The notes: generated by a model not told the origin, from the sequence alone. A DNA stretch of 64,000 nt from an uncultured Eubacteriales bacterium (GCA_949283375.1 CASDSM010000009.1:43034-107033); one strand, 5' to 3'. Numbered from the stretch's first letter, positions 35,672 to 44,865 are shown. Numbers and translations: made by a program.

Positions 35672-37069
35672 TCAGAACTGAGCGTAGAGGAAGGGGTCGT
35701 TTCCGGCGCGGAGCAGCCGCCAGAGGCAGAGGGCCAGCAGAGCCAGCAGCAGAGGCAGCATCCATGGCCGGGCGCGATAGCGGCGGTAGAACCGTTCTGG
35801 GAGGCGGGTGGCGCAGAGCAGGCCCGCCAGCAGGAGCAGGCCATAGCTCTGGCCGTATTTCACCCAGTCCCCCGGAAACGGTCCGGCGGCGGAGCCTCCG
35901 AGGGGAAAGAGACGGCCGAGATAGACTGCCGCGCCGCCGAGGCTGCTGGCGGCAAACGGGAGCCAGGAGAGCGGGATGGCGAGCGTCATATAGACCCGCG
36001 CCAGGTGGGGATGGGCGGCAAGCAGGCGGCCAAACGCCCCCTTCTCCGCCCAGATCAGCAGAAAGAGGAGGATGCCCCAGGCGAGATAAGTCCAGCCGGT
36101 GCCGTGCCAGATGCCGGTGAGGAGCCAGACGGTCAGCAGGTTGCGTGCCGTGACCGCCCTGCCCCGCCGGCTGCCGCCGAGGGGGATGTAGACATAGTCC
36201 CGGAACCACGCGCCGAGCGTGATGTGCCAGCGCCGCCAGAAGTCTGTCATCGAGCGGGCGAGATAGGGGCAGTCGAAATTGCGCGGCAGGCCGAAGCCGA
36301 GCATCTGTCCCAGCCCCTGCGCCATGAGGGAGTAGCCCCAGAAGTCGAAGTAGAGCTGGAGGCTGAAGCCCACCAGCGCCATCCACGCCAGCGGGGTGGA
36401 GAGGCTGTCATAGCCGATCGTCTCCGCCGCGCGCCAGAGGCCGCCGAGCGGGTCGGCCAGCAGCGTCTTGGCCGCGAGGCCGAGGATCAGGCGGCGCAGG
36501 CCGAGACCGATCTCCTCCCCCGTCACCCGGCAGGCGTCCAGCTGCGGGGCGATGCCGCCATAGCGGACGAGCGGCCCGGAGACCAGCTTGGGGAACATGG
36601 CCAGGAAGGTCCCGTAGCGGAGGAGGGAGGTCGAAGCGGGGACGGTCCCCCGGCGGACATCGGTGAGGTAGGAGATCGTCTGAAAGGTGTAGAAGCTCAG
36701 ACCCACCGGAAAGGCCCAGTCCGGCGCGGGGACGGAAAGCCCCGGCAGGGCGGCATCCAGGGTGGAGAGCGCCGCCCCCGCGTACTTGAACAGCAGGAGC
36801 CAGCCCAGCGTGCCGGCGACGGCGATGCGGTAGTAGAGCCCGGCCCGGCTGCGCTGGTGCTGCATCAGCAGCGCCATATAGTAGGAGAAGAGAATTTGCA
36901 GCAGCAGAAGCAGGATGGGCAGCGCGCTCCCCCGCGTGGCCCAGGCATAGCCGCCCAGACTGACCGCCAGCAGCCAGAGCATCCGCAGCTGCGCGAGCGG
37001 GAGGAGATAGTAGATCAGCAGCGCGGCGGGCAGGATGCCCACCAGAACGCTCGGGTCGGTCAATGACAT
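35672..37069 (-). CDS. MBOAT-family membrane O-acyltransferase
   Basis: A 465-residue polytopic membrane protein of the AlgI/DltB/PatA type, with about ten hydrophobic spans. The family core is GLSFYTFQTISYLTDV, FDFWGYSLMAQGLGQMLGF and SMTDFWRRWHITLGAWFRDYVYIPLGG, and the catalytic histidine lies in LLTGIWHGTGWTYLAWG. It would carry acetyl groups across the membrane to the SGNH partner for transfer to a cell-wall polymer. The start is the ATG at 37069 with GGAG upstream. The target polymer is not determined by sequence. Confidence 0.92.
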   Translation of the reverse strand: MSLTDPSVLVGILPAALLIYYLLPLAQLRMLWLLAVSLGGYAWATRGSALPILLLLLQILFSYYMALLMQHQRSRAGLYYRIAVAGTLGWLLLFKYAGAALSTLDAALPGLSVPAPDWAFPVGLSFYTFQTISYLTDVRRGTVPASTSLLRYGTFLAMFPKLVSGPLVRYGGIAPQLDACRVTGEEIGLGLRRLILGLAAKTLLADPLGGLWRAAETIGYDSLSTPLAWMALVGFSLQLYFDFWGYSLMAQGLGQMLGFGLPRNFDCPYLARSMTDFWRRWHITLGAWFRDYVYIPLGGSRRGRAVTARNLLTVWLLTGIWHGTGWTYLAWGILLFLLIWAEKGAFGRLLAAHPHLARVYMTLAIPLSWLPFAASSLGGAAVYLGRLFPLGGSAAGPFPGDWVKYGQSYGLLLLAGLLCATRLPERFYRRYRARPWMLPLLLALLALCLWRLLRAGNDPFLYAQF

Positions 37070-37283
37070 ATGGCAGCTCCTTCTGCCCCGGCCTCTCTGC
37101 CGGAGCGTTGTCCCTTTGCTTCTATAGAGCGCCGGCGGCGGCAAAAGGTGACCGTCTCCGGCCTTAAAACATCTTAACAGCGCGTCTCCTCTGCCACCGG
37201 CATCAGATTATCCTCCCCCGGCATCCAAAAGGCATCCGGCCCCGCCGGCGGCGGAAGAGAATCTCCGGCACAAAAGGGCGCAA

Positions 37284-37328
37284 AAAAGCTGCCGAGATCC
37301 CCTCACAGAGAGATTCTCAGCAGCTTTT
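37284..37328. terminator. Bidirectional terminator 3' of the nucleotidyltransferase gene
   Basis: AAAAGCTGC (37284-37292) pairs with GCAGCTTTT (37320-37328), with an inner GAGA/CTC extension. A runs on one side and T runs on the other make it usable in both directions. The 215 bp between it and the MBOAT start show no clear promoter. Confidence 0.75.
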
Positions 37329-37401
37329 GTCTGCCTGTTCCCGCCCGGGGCCGGAGGCCCTGCGGTCTGCTTCATTTCTTCTTTTGCCCGTCTGCGTCCG
37401 G

Positions 37402-38310
37402 TCACTTCCAGAGCTGTTCGGGATAGCGCCCCTCCGCCTTCATCTGCGCGATGGCGGCCCGGACGGCGCCGAGGTCCTCCCGATAGGTCACGCCGTGCCA
37501 GCTGTCCGGCGTGGTGAAGACGCGCACGGTCCCCCTCCCCTCCTGGATCTGCGCTCCGGCGACCGAGGGGAGATAATACTCACAGCGCAGCGGGTTGCGC
37601 GGGAGCTGCTCGTCCAGGAAGGCGGAAAAGCGGCCGGTGAACTCCGCCAGCATCCCGCGCTGGAAGCCCCAGAGATTCATGGACACCACGGTGTCCTCCG
37701 GCAGGGGGTGGAAGGTCTCCCCGTCCTCTGTATAGGCGATGCCGCCGTCCCGGCGCTCGATGCGGGTGCGCTCCACGATGCCGGTCAGATAGCCGCCCTC
37801 CACCTGGCAGACGCCGCGGGTGACATAGCCGTGCTCGGTCACGGTGTTGCGCAGCAGGTAGCCCACCATCGCCTGTTCCCCCGGACTGTGATCCCCGGCG
37901 AGGAAATCGTAGATCTCCTGGAAGGCAGTGCGCCCATAGAAGTCGTCGGCGTTGATGACAGCGAAGGGGCCATCGATCTGCTCTGCCGCGCAGGCAATGG
38001 CGTGGCCGGTGCCCCACGGCTTGACGCGCCCCTCCGGGACGGAGTAGCCCGCCGGGAGGCGGTCAAGCTCCTGAAAGGCATAGCGCACGTCAAAGTGGCG
38101 CGCCACCCGGTCCCCCACTCTGGCGCGGAAGTCCGCCTCGATGGCCTCCTTGATGACGAAGACCACCGTCTCAAACCCCGTCTGCCGGGCGTCGTAGAGG
38201 GAGAAATCCATCAGGCTGTCGCCCTGCTCGTCCACGGGGGTGATCTGCTTCAGGCCGCCAAAGCGGCTGCCCATTCCGGCCGCCATGACCACCAGTACCG
38301 GTTTATCCAT
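37402..38310 (-). CDS. NTP-transferase family protein (sugar nucleotidyltransferase-like)
   Basis: A 302-residue protein with the nucleotidyltransferase signature MAAGMGSRFGGLKQITPVDEQG at the N-terminus, WGTGHAIACAAEQIDGPFAVINADDFYG (metal-binding Asp-Asp) near 100-125, and SMNLWGFQ further on. It resembles glucose-1-phosphate uridylyl/thymidylyltransferases, which make NDP-sugars. The substrate base and sugar are undecided. Monocistronic by context, with a terminator downstream. Confidence 0.85.
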   Translation of the reverse strand: MDKPVLVVMAAGMGSRFGGLKQITPVDEQGDSLMDFSLYDARQTGFETVVFVIKEAIEADFRARVGDRVARHFDVRYAFQELDRLPAGYSVPEGRVKPWGTGHAIACAAEQIDGPFAVINADDFYGRTAFQEIYDFLAGDHSPGEQAMVGYLLRNTVTEHGYVTRGVCQVEGGYLTGIVERTRIERRDGGIAYTEDGETFHPLPEDTVVSMNLWGFQRGMLAEFTGRFSAFLDEQLPRNPLRCEYYLPSVAGAQIQEGRGTVRVFTTPDSWHGVTYREDLGAVRAAIAQMKAEGRYPEQLWK

Positions 38311-38459
38311 CTGAATACCGCCTCCCTGTGATTGCCCGCCGCCGCAATGCGGGGGCCTGTCTCTGTGCGCTCCGGCGGCCTCTGCCGCGGATGTTCACAA
38401 AGCGTTTTCATTTCCGCCGCATTTTCTTCAAGAATCGGCGGCGCTGATCTGGTATGATA

Positions 38460-38574
38460 TCCGTGTCAGGAGGGAACGACCACCTCCCCTGACCCTCTCT
38501 TTCTTTTCTCTTCTTTCTCTTCCCAAAGGCCGTGTCCGGCGGAGCGCTCTGTCTCTGCCGGGCACGGTCTTTTT
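38460..38574 (+). other. Short hairpin-rich intergenic segment, possible small transcript
   Basis: Downstream of a TATGAT box (about 38453) lie a GTCAGG..CCTGAC inverted repeat and a pyrimidine-rich run. A terminator follows (CCGTGTCCGGC at 38530-38540 with GCCGGGCACGG at 38557-38567, then TCTTTTT). No good -35 box matches the -10, so the promoter is weak. The hairpin may simply terminate the AraC gene from the other side. Confidence 0.3.
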
Positions 38575-38594
38575 CTGCCGTGCCGTTGCTGGCC

Positions 38595-39581
38595 CTATGC
38601 CTCCGGCAGCGTCTGCGCGCCGGGCTGCGGGCGGTGCGTGTTGAGCCAGGCGAGGGACTGTTCCACGCTCCAGAGCCGCTCCGTCGCCACCGGCGGGGCG
38701 GCGGGGCGCTCCATCTCCCCGCCGGACGGTCCGCCCTCCCCCTGCACCGCCCGGCTGCGGTACTCCTTCGCCGTGCAGCCAAAGCGCTGGAGAAAGAGCT
38801 TGTTGAGATAGCGGCTGTCGGAAAAGCCGCACTCCATGCAGATGTCCAGCAGGCTCAGGCCGGGGACCTCGATGAACTGGAGGGCCTTCTCAAAGCGGGT
38901 GGTGTTGAGGTATTCCTGGAAGGTGATGTTCAGGTTGTCGCGCAGGAAATGGGAGAGATAGGCGGTGGTGACCCCCTCCTCCCGGGCGATCTGGCTCAGG
39001 CGGAGCGGCTCGCTGTAGTGCTCCTCGATATAGCCGGTCACGCGGGCCAGACGGTCCGCCTTTTTCGTGCGCGAGGCGTACTCCGCATCGCTGATCATCC
39101 TGTGCGGGAGCCAGCGCAGCAGGTCGCGCAGGAGGAGGCAGTACTGGGCCACGCAATAGAGCTGGCTGTACGGCTCCCCCTCCCAGTAGGCGCGGGCGGT
39201 CTGCTCCATCCGCGCGCCGGTCTCGCGGCGCTGCTCCTCCGTCAGGCAGTCGGACAGGCACAGGCAGTCAAACTCCACCCGGCGCAGCGCGGGCATGTAC
39301 TCCTCGCAGAAGTGGACGGAGGTCTGTAAGATCAGGATCTGCACCGCCCCCGGGCCGAGGCTGGTGATCTCATGGGACTGGTTGGGGTTGAGCAGCAGCA
39401 GCTCCCCGGGGCCGATCTCCACCGAGCGGTCCCGCAGGCGCACGCAGGCACGCCCCTCCAGCACCAGGCCCAGCTCCCAGGCCCGGTGGATGTGGGCGTT
39501 GCGGAAGCTGATGGAGACGATGAAGAGGTGCAGGTGCGGGATCCTCTCATACCGTATCAGCTCATACTCGCTCTTTTCCAT
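38595..39581 (-). CDS. AraC-family transcriptional regulator
   Basis: A 328-residue regulator with an N-terminal cupin-like sensing half (about 10-95; HIHRAWELGLVLEGRACVRL, then LLLLNPNQSHEI). A C-terminal AraC double helix-turn-helix follows (about 195-295; LRLSQIAREEGVTTAYLSHF, then ICMECGFSDSRYLNKLFLQRFGCTAKEYR). The start is the ATG at 39581 with GGGAGGTG. A GTG at 39623 overlapping the helicase stop would add 14 residues. The ligand and target genes are unknown; the nearby genes do not suggest a sugar pathway. It directly follows pcrA and may be read from the same transcript. Confidence 0.9.
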   Translation of the reverse strand: MEKSEYELIRYERIPHLHLFIVSISFRNAHIHRAWELGLVLEGRACVRLRDRSVEIGPGELLLLNPNQSHEITSLGPGAVQILILQTSVHFCEEYMPALRRVEFDCLCLSDCLTEEQRRETGARMEQTARAYWEGEPYSQLYCVAQYCLLLRDLLRWLPHRMISDAEYASRTKKADRLARVTGYIEEHYSEPLRLSQIAREEGVTTAYLSHFLRDNLNITFQEYLNTTRFEKALQFIEVPGLSLLDICMECGFSDSRYLNKLFLQRFGCTAKEYRSRAVQGEGGPSGGEMERPAAPPVATERLWSVEQSLAWLNTHRPQPGAQTLPEA

Positions 39582-39619
39582 GCCTCGCACCTCCCGGCCG
39601 CCGTCTTCTCCGCCGGCGC

Positions 39620-42139
39620 TCACCTGTCCTGCGGCTTCATGTGCTGAGAGGCCGAGTTGAGCATCAGCCGCTTGGTGCCCACGCGGTCAAAGGCGATCTC
39701 GATCAGGGCGTCTCCCCCCATCGGGGTGACGGAGACGATCATGCCGCGTCCAAAGGCGGCGTGCTCCACCATGCCGCCGCGCTTGTACTGGGCCAGCAGG
39801 CTGGCCGAGCGGACGGCGGTGTCGGCGTCCAGCTTCCTGCCGGTGCCGGTGTGGCTGATGGAGCTGCCGCCGCCCACCGGACCCGGCTTGCGGGGCGGGC
39901 GTCCGCGGCGCTGGCTCCAGCCGGAGCTCTGGGCGCGCGGCGCGCTCTCCCCCTCCCCCGGCGCGGCGGAGGGCACGGCATCCGTCCAGTGGCCGCCGTA
40001 CTCCCGCTGGCGGTCCAGCTCGGAGCGGCCGCTGCGCGCGAGGCACTCGTCCGGGATCTCGCGGGTGAAGCGGGAGGGGCGGTTGCTCGTGGTGTGGCCG
40101 AAGATCATGCGGTGGGCGGCACAGGTGAGGTGGAGCCGCTCGCGCGCGCGGGTCATCGCCACATAGCACAGGCGGCGCTCCTCCTCCATCTCCTCCACCT
40201 CGCCGATCACGCGCATCCCGGGGAAGATGCCCTCCTCCATCCCGGCGACAAAGACCACGGGGAACTCCAGGCCCTTGGCCGCGTGCATCGTCATCATCAT
40301 CACGCAGTCGTCCCCCTGGTTGGCCGAGTCGAGGTCGGTATAGAGGGCGACCTCGTCCAGGAAGCCGGCCAGCGACGGCTCCACGGCGTTTTCCAGATAG
40401 CCCTGGATGGAGGAGCGCAGCTCGCGCACGTTCTCGATCCGGGTCTGATTCTCCTGGCTGTGCCTGGCCTCCAGGGCGGCGACATAGCCGGTGGTCTCCA
40501 GGAGATGGTCGTAAAAGGCGGCGAGGTCCTCTGTCTGCCGGACCTGTCCGAGCAGCTCCTCCAGCATCCGGACAAAGTCGGAGAGCTTGCCCGCAGCCCG
40601 GGCGAGGGCGGGATAATCCGCGGCGTGGGAGATCACCTCATAGAGGCTGCGCCCCTCTCCGGCGGCGAGGGAGGCGGCGGTCTCCACCGTCTTGCTGCCG
40701 ATGCCGCGGGCGGGGACGTTGATGATCCGGCGCAGGCGCAGGTCGTCCGCCGGGTTATGGAGGACGCAGAGGTAGGATAGCACGTCCTTCACCTCCGCCC
40801 GGTCAAAGAAGCGGGTGCCGCCAAAGACGCGGTAGGGGATTCCGTTGCGGCGGAAGGCGTACTCAAAGGCGTTGGATTGGGCGTTCATCCGGTAGAGGAC
40901 GGCGTGGTCCCTCCAGCTCCGTCCGCCGCTGTAGCCGGCAAGGATCTGGGCGGCGACATACTGGGCCTCGTCGCTCTCGCTGGAGGCGGTGTAGAGGTGG
41001 ATCTTCTCCCCCTCCCCCGCGTCCGTCCAGAGGCGCTTGCCCTTTCGTCCGTGGTTGTTGCTGATGACGGCGTTCGCCCCGTTGAGGATATGCTGGGTGG
41101 AGCGGTAGTTCTGCTCCAGGCGGACGGTGCGCGCGCCCTCATACTGCTCCTCGAAGGAGAGGATGTTCTCGATCGTCGCGCCGCGGAAGCGGTAGATGGA
41201 CTGGTCGTCATCGCCCACCACGCAGATATTTTCCCACTTCCCCGCCAGGGTGGAGGCGAGGAGGTATTGCAGGTGATTCGTGTCCTGATACTCGTCGATG
41301 AGGACGTAGCGGAAGCGGTTCTGCCAGTAGGCGCGCACCTCTCCGTTCGTGAGCAGGAGCCGGACGGTGTGGAAGATGAGGTCGTCAAAGTCGAGGGCGT
41401 CCGCCTCCTGCAGGCGGGCCTCATAGGCTTCGTAGATCTCCGCCATCTTGATCAGCCGCAGGTCGCCCGCCGCGCGGCACTCGCGCATCCAGTCCTCCGC
41501 CAGGAGCATCTTGTCCTTCGCGCGGGAGATGTAGCCGAGCACGGTGCGGGGGGGATACTGCTTCTCATCCAGGTTCTTCTCGCGCAGGATGGCGCGCACG
41601 ACGCCGCGGGCGTCGTCGGTGTCGTAGATGGTAAAGGACCGGGAGAAGCCGAGCGCCTCGATGTCCCGCCGGAGGATGCGCACGCAGGCGGAGTGGAAGG
41701 TCTGCGCCCAGATGTCGTCCGCGGTCTCCCCCAGCGCACGCGCCAGACGCTCCTTGAGCTCCCCGGCCGCCTTGTTCGTGAAGGTGATGGCGAGGATGGT
41801 CCAGGGGGGCGCGGGGTCGAGCTGGCAGAGGCGAAGGCGGCGCTCCGGGTCCTCCTCCGTCCCGGCAAGGCAGCCCTCCAGAAAGGCGAGGTCCTCCGGC
41901 CCCACCCAGCCGGGCACGTCCTCCACCTGCGGATCGGAGGCGCGGCCATAGCGGATGATGTTTGCGATCCGGTGGATCAGGACGGTGGTCTTGCCGCTCC
42001 CGGCGCCCGCCAGCAGGAGCAGGGGACCCTGAGTGGTCAGGACGCCTTCGCGCTGCTGGGGGTTGAGCTGTTCAAATTCCCGGGCGATCAGCGCGCGGCG
42101 CAGCTGGCAAAAGCGCCGGGCCTGGACTTCATTGAGCAT
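39620..42139 (-). CDS. pcrA: ATP-dependent DNA helicase PcrA/UvrD
   Basis: An 839-residue superfamily 1 3'-5' helicase. Motifs in order are Q-motif LNPQQREGV, Walker A LLAGAGSGKTTVL, motif Ia ITFTNKAAGELKERL, Walker B VLIDEYQDTNHLQY, motif III VVGDDDQSIYRFRGA, motif IV RLEQNYRST, motif V TMHAAKGLEFPVVFV and motif VI CYVAMTRARERL. The C-terminal tail ends in the PcrA-type small domain (AFGRGMIVSVTPMGGDALIEIAF). It acts in excision repair and plasmid replication. I prefer the ATG at 42139 (GGAG five bases upstream) over an ATG at 42160. Confidence 0.93.
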   Translation of the reverse strand: MLNEVQARRFCQLRRALIAREFEQLNPQQREGVLTTQGPLLLLAGAGSGKTTVLIHRIANIIRYGRASDPQVEDVPGWVGPEDLAFLEGCLAGTEEDPERRLRLCQLDPAPPWTILAITFTNKAAGELKERLARALGETADDIWAQTFHSACVRILRRDIEALGFSRSFTIYDTDDARGVVRAILREKNLDEKQYPPRTVLGYISRAKDKMLLAEDWMRECRAAGDLRLIKMAEIYEAYEARLQEADALDFDDLIFHTVRLLLTNGEVRAYWQNRFRYVLIDEYQDTNHLQYLLASTLAGKWENICVVGDDDQSIYRFRGATIENILSFEEQYEGARTVRLEQNYRSTQHILNGANAVISNNHGRKGKRLWTDAGEGEKIHLYTASSESDEAQYVAAQILAGYSGGRSWRDHAVLYRMNAQSNAFEYAFRRNGIPYRVFGGTRFFDRAEVKDVLSYLCVLHNPADDLRLRRIINVPARGIGSKTVETAASLAAGEGRSLYEVISHAADYPALARAAGKLSDFVRMLEELLGQVRQTEDLAAFYDHLLETTGYVAALEARHSQENQTRIENVRELRSSIQGYLENAVEPSLAGFLDEVALYTDLDSANQGDDCVMMMTMHAAKGLEFPVVFVAGMEEGIFPGMRVIGEVEEMEEERRLCYVAMTRARERLHLTCAAHRMIFGHTTSNRPSRFTREIPDECLARSGRSELDRQREYGGHWTDAVPSAAPGEGESAPRAQSSGWSQRRGRPPRKPGPVGGGSSISHTGTGRKLDADTAVRSASLLAQYKRGGMVEHAAFGRGMIVSVTPMGGDALIEIAFDRVGTKRLMLNSASQHMKPQDR

Positions 42140-42231
42140 AGATTCTCCATTCTCCGCCATCCTGCGCCTGGCAGTTCTGCGGTCCGCGGGCCGTGACGGC
42201 AGCCGCTCTGTCTCTTGTCTGATTTGCTTCT

Positions 42232-42260
42232 ATTGTACGATAAATTTCCCGCCCGGTCAA
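42232..42260 (-). promoter_or_regulatory. Promoter of pcrA
   Basis: On the minus strand TTGACC (plus 42255-42260) and TACAAT (plus 42232-42237) are 17 bases apart. The -35 lies inside the terminator hairpin and stop codon region of the upstream hydrolase gene. Confidence 0.6.
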
Positions 42261-42277
42261 CCGAAAGACCGGGCGGG
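42248..42277 (-). terminator. Hairpin at the end of the alpha/beta hydrolase gene
   Basis: CCCGCCCGGTC (42248-42258) pairs with GACCGGGCGGG (42267-42277). It overlaps the stop codon and is followed on the minus strand by AAATTTAT, a weak tail. Confidence 0.55.
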
Positions 42278-43141
42278 TGCGTTCTCCCCGGGCGGGGGCG
42301 GCCCCTGCTGCCCGCCGGGCTGCGGGGCGATGCAGCGCTCTGCCGCGAGGCGGTATTCCCGCTCGAACGCGGCGATCGCGCGGCGGCTGACGGGCCGGAA
42401 GGGGAGCAGCATATCAAAGGCGTGAAAGCCGGTGGAATACACGTCCACCCGGGCGGGCACCCCGGCCTCGCGCAGGCGGCGGATATAGGTCATCGTCTCG
42501 CAGTAAAACGCCTCCCGGTCGCCGACGAAGGTATAGGCCGGCGGCAGGCCGTCATAGCTCTCTGCGCGGGCGGGGACGGCATAGGCGGGCGGCGCGCCGG
42601 TCATGCCGCAGAGATAGCGCTTCCAGGCCGCGTGATTGCGCCGGGTGTTCCAGGAGATCCCGTGGTTGTCCCGCGAGGAGGGCGTGTCCCGGTCGTCCAG
42701 CATGGGGTAGAGCGGCATCTGAAAGGCGATGCGGATCTCCCCCCGGTCCCTCGCCAGGAGACAGAGCGCCGCCGTCAGGCCGCCGCCCGCGCTCTCCCCG
42801 CCCACCATGAGCCGGTCCGGGCTGCAGCCCAGGCCGGCGGCCTCCTCCCTGAGATAGCGCAGGGCGGCATAGCAGTCCTCCAGCGCGGCGGGGTAGGGGG
42901 CCTGCCCGGACAGGCGGTATTCCGGGGCCACCACCACCGCCCCGTACCGTCTGACCAGCGGCAGCGCCCGGGAGAGATAGACCATGGCGGCCATGCCGGT
43001 GGCGTATCCGCCGCCGTGGAGCCAGAGGATCCCCGGCGTCCGCTCCCGCGGGACCGCGCTGGCGGCGGGGCGCAGGATGAGCAGCCGCATCCGCCCGCCG
43101 GGGGATGGGATCGTGCGTTTTTCCGTTCGAATCCCTCTCAT
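42257..43141 (-). CDS. Alpha/beta hydrolase, hormone-sensitive-lipase type
   Basis: A 294-residue esterase-like enzyme. The oxyanion motif LWLHGGGYATG is near residue 40, the nucleophile elbow is VGGESAGGGLTAAL, and the acid and base are probably in GDREAFYCE and TGFHAFD. No signal peptide, so it is cytoplasmic. The ATG at 43141 follows AGGA; an in-frame extension to 43192 lacks support. The C-terminal tail is Pro/Gly-rich. Physiological substrate unknown. Confidence 0.87.
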   Translation of the reverse strand: MRGIRTEKRTIPSPGGRMRLLILRPAASAVPRERTPGILWLHGGGYATGMAAMVYLSRALPLVRRYGAVVVAPEYRLSGQAPYPAALEDCYAALRYLREEAAGLGCSPDRLMVGGESAGGGLTAALCLLARDRGEIRIAFQMPLYPMLDDRDTPSSRDNHGISWNTRRNHAAWKRYLCGMTGAPPAYAVPARAESYDGLPPAYTFVGDREAFYCETMTYIRRLREAGVPARVDVYSTGFHAFDMLLPFRPVSRRAIAAFEREYRLAAERCIAPQPGGQQGPPPPGENAPARSFG

Positions 43142-43296
43142 AACAGTCCTTCCTGTGTCCGTCTGCGCACGGGACGGCAACGGGCTGCGCAAGGCCGCCT
43201 GCCGGCGGCTTCATACAGCCCTTGTGGCTTTGCTTTCGCCCCCATTGCTCTGTCTCGGAGGTCTCAGCGTCGTTTTCGACCGTCTGCGCCGCGCTG

Positions 43297-44028
43297 TCAG
43301 CGGCGGCGCGGCTCCAGCATGCCGGACTGGACCATAGAGATATAGTCGTTGTCGGCAAAGACGAGGTGGTCGGTCAGCCGGATGCCGATCTGGTTCAGGG
43401 TCCGCACCATCTGCTGCGTGGCCCAGACATCCTCTGAGGAGGGGATGGCCAGCCCGCCGGTATGGCAGTGGGCGAGGTAGACCTGGCTGGCACGGCGGCG
43501 GATGGCCAGCTCCACCACGCGGCGCTGGTCGAGCAGGACGGCAGTTGCCGCGCCGCGGCCGATCAGATCGCAGCCGAGCAGCTTCCCCTTGGCGTCTGCC
43601 GTGAGCAGATAGGCCAGCTCCACCTTTGAGCCGATGAAATAGGGGCGCAGGAATTCACCCACGTCGGCGGTGCTCTGGAAAATCGTTGTCGGGGCGTTGA
43701 TACTGCGCTGGTAGCGCAGCATCACCTCAAAAAAGAGTTTGAAGAGGGCGGCGGTGTTGTCGCTCACGCCGATCACCTGCTCCAGCTCCTGCGTTGAGGC
43801 GTCCAGGATCCCCTTCAGGCTGCCGAAGCGGGCCATCAGCTCGTGGGCGAGGGGATTCACGTCCCCCTGCGCGCGGGAGTAGAACAGGATGAGCTCCACG
43901 ATCTGATAGTCGTCCCACTGCTCCGCCCCGTAGCGGAGGAAGCGGTCGCGCACCCGCTTGCGGTGGCCGCTGTGGATGTTCGCAGCCCGCTTTGGCCCTG
44001 TGCCGCGCTCCGGCTTATCGGGCTCCAT
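43297..44028 (-). CDS. radC: RadC-family protein (JAB/MPN domain)
   Basis: A 243-residue RadC homologue with an N-terminal helix-hairpin-helix part (DYQIVELILFYSRAQGDVNPLAHELMARFGSLKGIL, then ELEQVIGVSDNTAALFK). A C-terminal JAMM domain follows, with metal ligands in VYLAHCHTGGLAIPSSED (HxH and distal Asp). Most RadC proteins read HNHPSGDP here. The cysteine and TGGLA spacing is a variation of the usual metal site. The gene overlaps the pyrE stop by 14 bp. The role in repair is unproven in the family. Confidence 0.88.
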   Translation of the reverse strand: MEPDKPERGTGPKRAANIHSGHRKRVRDRFLRYGAEQWDDYQIVELILFYSRAQGDVNPLAHELMARFGSLKGILDASTQELEQVIGVSDNTAALFKLFFEVMLRYQRSINAPTTIFQSTADVGEFLRPYFIGSKVELAYLLTADAKGKLLGCDLIGRGAATAVLLDQRRVVELAIRRRASQVYLAHCHTGGLAIPSSEDVWATQQMVRTLNQIGIRLTDHLVFADNDYISMVQSGMLEPRRR

Positions 44029-44686
44029 AGGTGGCGAGATACGCCTCCATCCGCCCCTTCATCTCGCCGTCGATCAGCACCTTTCCATCTACGGGGCGCT
44101 GATAGAGATAGTCGATGATCTCGCGGACAGTGACGATGGGGAAGACCTGAATGCCGTAGTCCTGGCGCAGCTCGTCCAGGGTGGAGCAGTCGCGCGTACC
44201 GCGCTCCATCCGGTCCACCGAGACAAAGAGGGCGCGGATGTCCACCTTGGCCACATGCTCAAACAGGGCGATGGACTCGCGCACGGCGGTGCCGGCGGTG
44301 ACGACGTCCTCGATGATGGCGATCTTGTCGCCATCCTGCGGCTTGTAGCCCACCATGGAGCCGCCCTCGCCGTGGTCCTTCGCCTCCTTGCGGTTGAAAC
44401 AGTAGGGCAGGTCGCGGTCATAGTTGCGGTAGAGGGAGGCGGCGGTGGTCACGGCCAGGGGAATGCCCTTGTAGGCCGGGCCGAAGAGGGCGGTGATGCC
44501 GTCGGGCAGGTTCTCCTGGACGCAGGCTGCGTAGTAGTCGCCCAGCCGGGCAGCCTGCGCGCCCGTCTTATAGTTGCCGGTGTTGACGAAATAGGGGGTC
44601 TTCCGGCCGCTCTTGGTGGTGAAGTCTCCAAAGGTGAGCACGCCGGAGCGCACCATAAAGGTGATGAATTCCTCTTTGTAGGTCAA
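44015..44686 (-). CDS. pyrE: Orotate phosphoribosyltransferase
   Basis: A 223-residue enzyme converting orotate and PRPP to OMP in pyrimidine synthesis. The PRPP-binding motif is DKIAIIEDVVTAGTAVRES (near 120-140), with YFVNTGNYKTG near the N-terminus and FGPAYKGIPLAV in between. The C-terminal extension (about 180-223) is longer than in E. coli PyrE. It is the first gene of a pyrE-radC pair. No other pyr genes are near. Confidence 0.93.
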   Translation of the reverse strand: MTYKEEFITFMVRSGVLTFGDFTTKSGRKTPYFVNTGNYKTGAQAARLGDYYAACVQENLPDGITALFGPAYKGIPLAVTTAASLYRNYDRDLPYCFNRKEAKDHGEGGSMVGYKPQDGDKIAIIEDVVTAGTAVRESIALFEHVAKVDIRALFVSVDRMERGTRDCSTLDELRQDYGIQVFPIVTVREIIDYLYQRPVDGKVLIDGEMKGRMEAYLATYGAR

Positions 44687-44726
44687 AGCGGTTCCCTCCT
44701 GTCAGATTCAGGTGATTTGCAAAAAT

Positions 44727-44755
44727 ATTATATCATCCGGGAGAGGGGCTGACAA
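44727..44755 (-). promoter_or_regulatory. Promoter of pyrE
   Basis: On the minus strand TTGTCA (plus 44750-44755) and TATAAT (plus 44727-44732) with 17-base spacing, about 40 bp before the start codon. Confidence 0.7.
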
Positions 44756-44865
44756 GCGCGCGGGGCAAAAACGGAGAAAATCACGTCCCACACAGAGTGG
44801 AACAGGCTGTCAAAAACCACGCTGAGACTTCCGCGAGAGAGCAGCGGGGCGCCCAGGAGGGGGAT

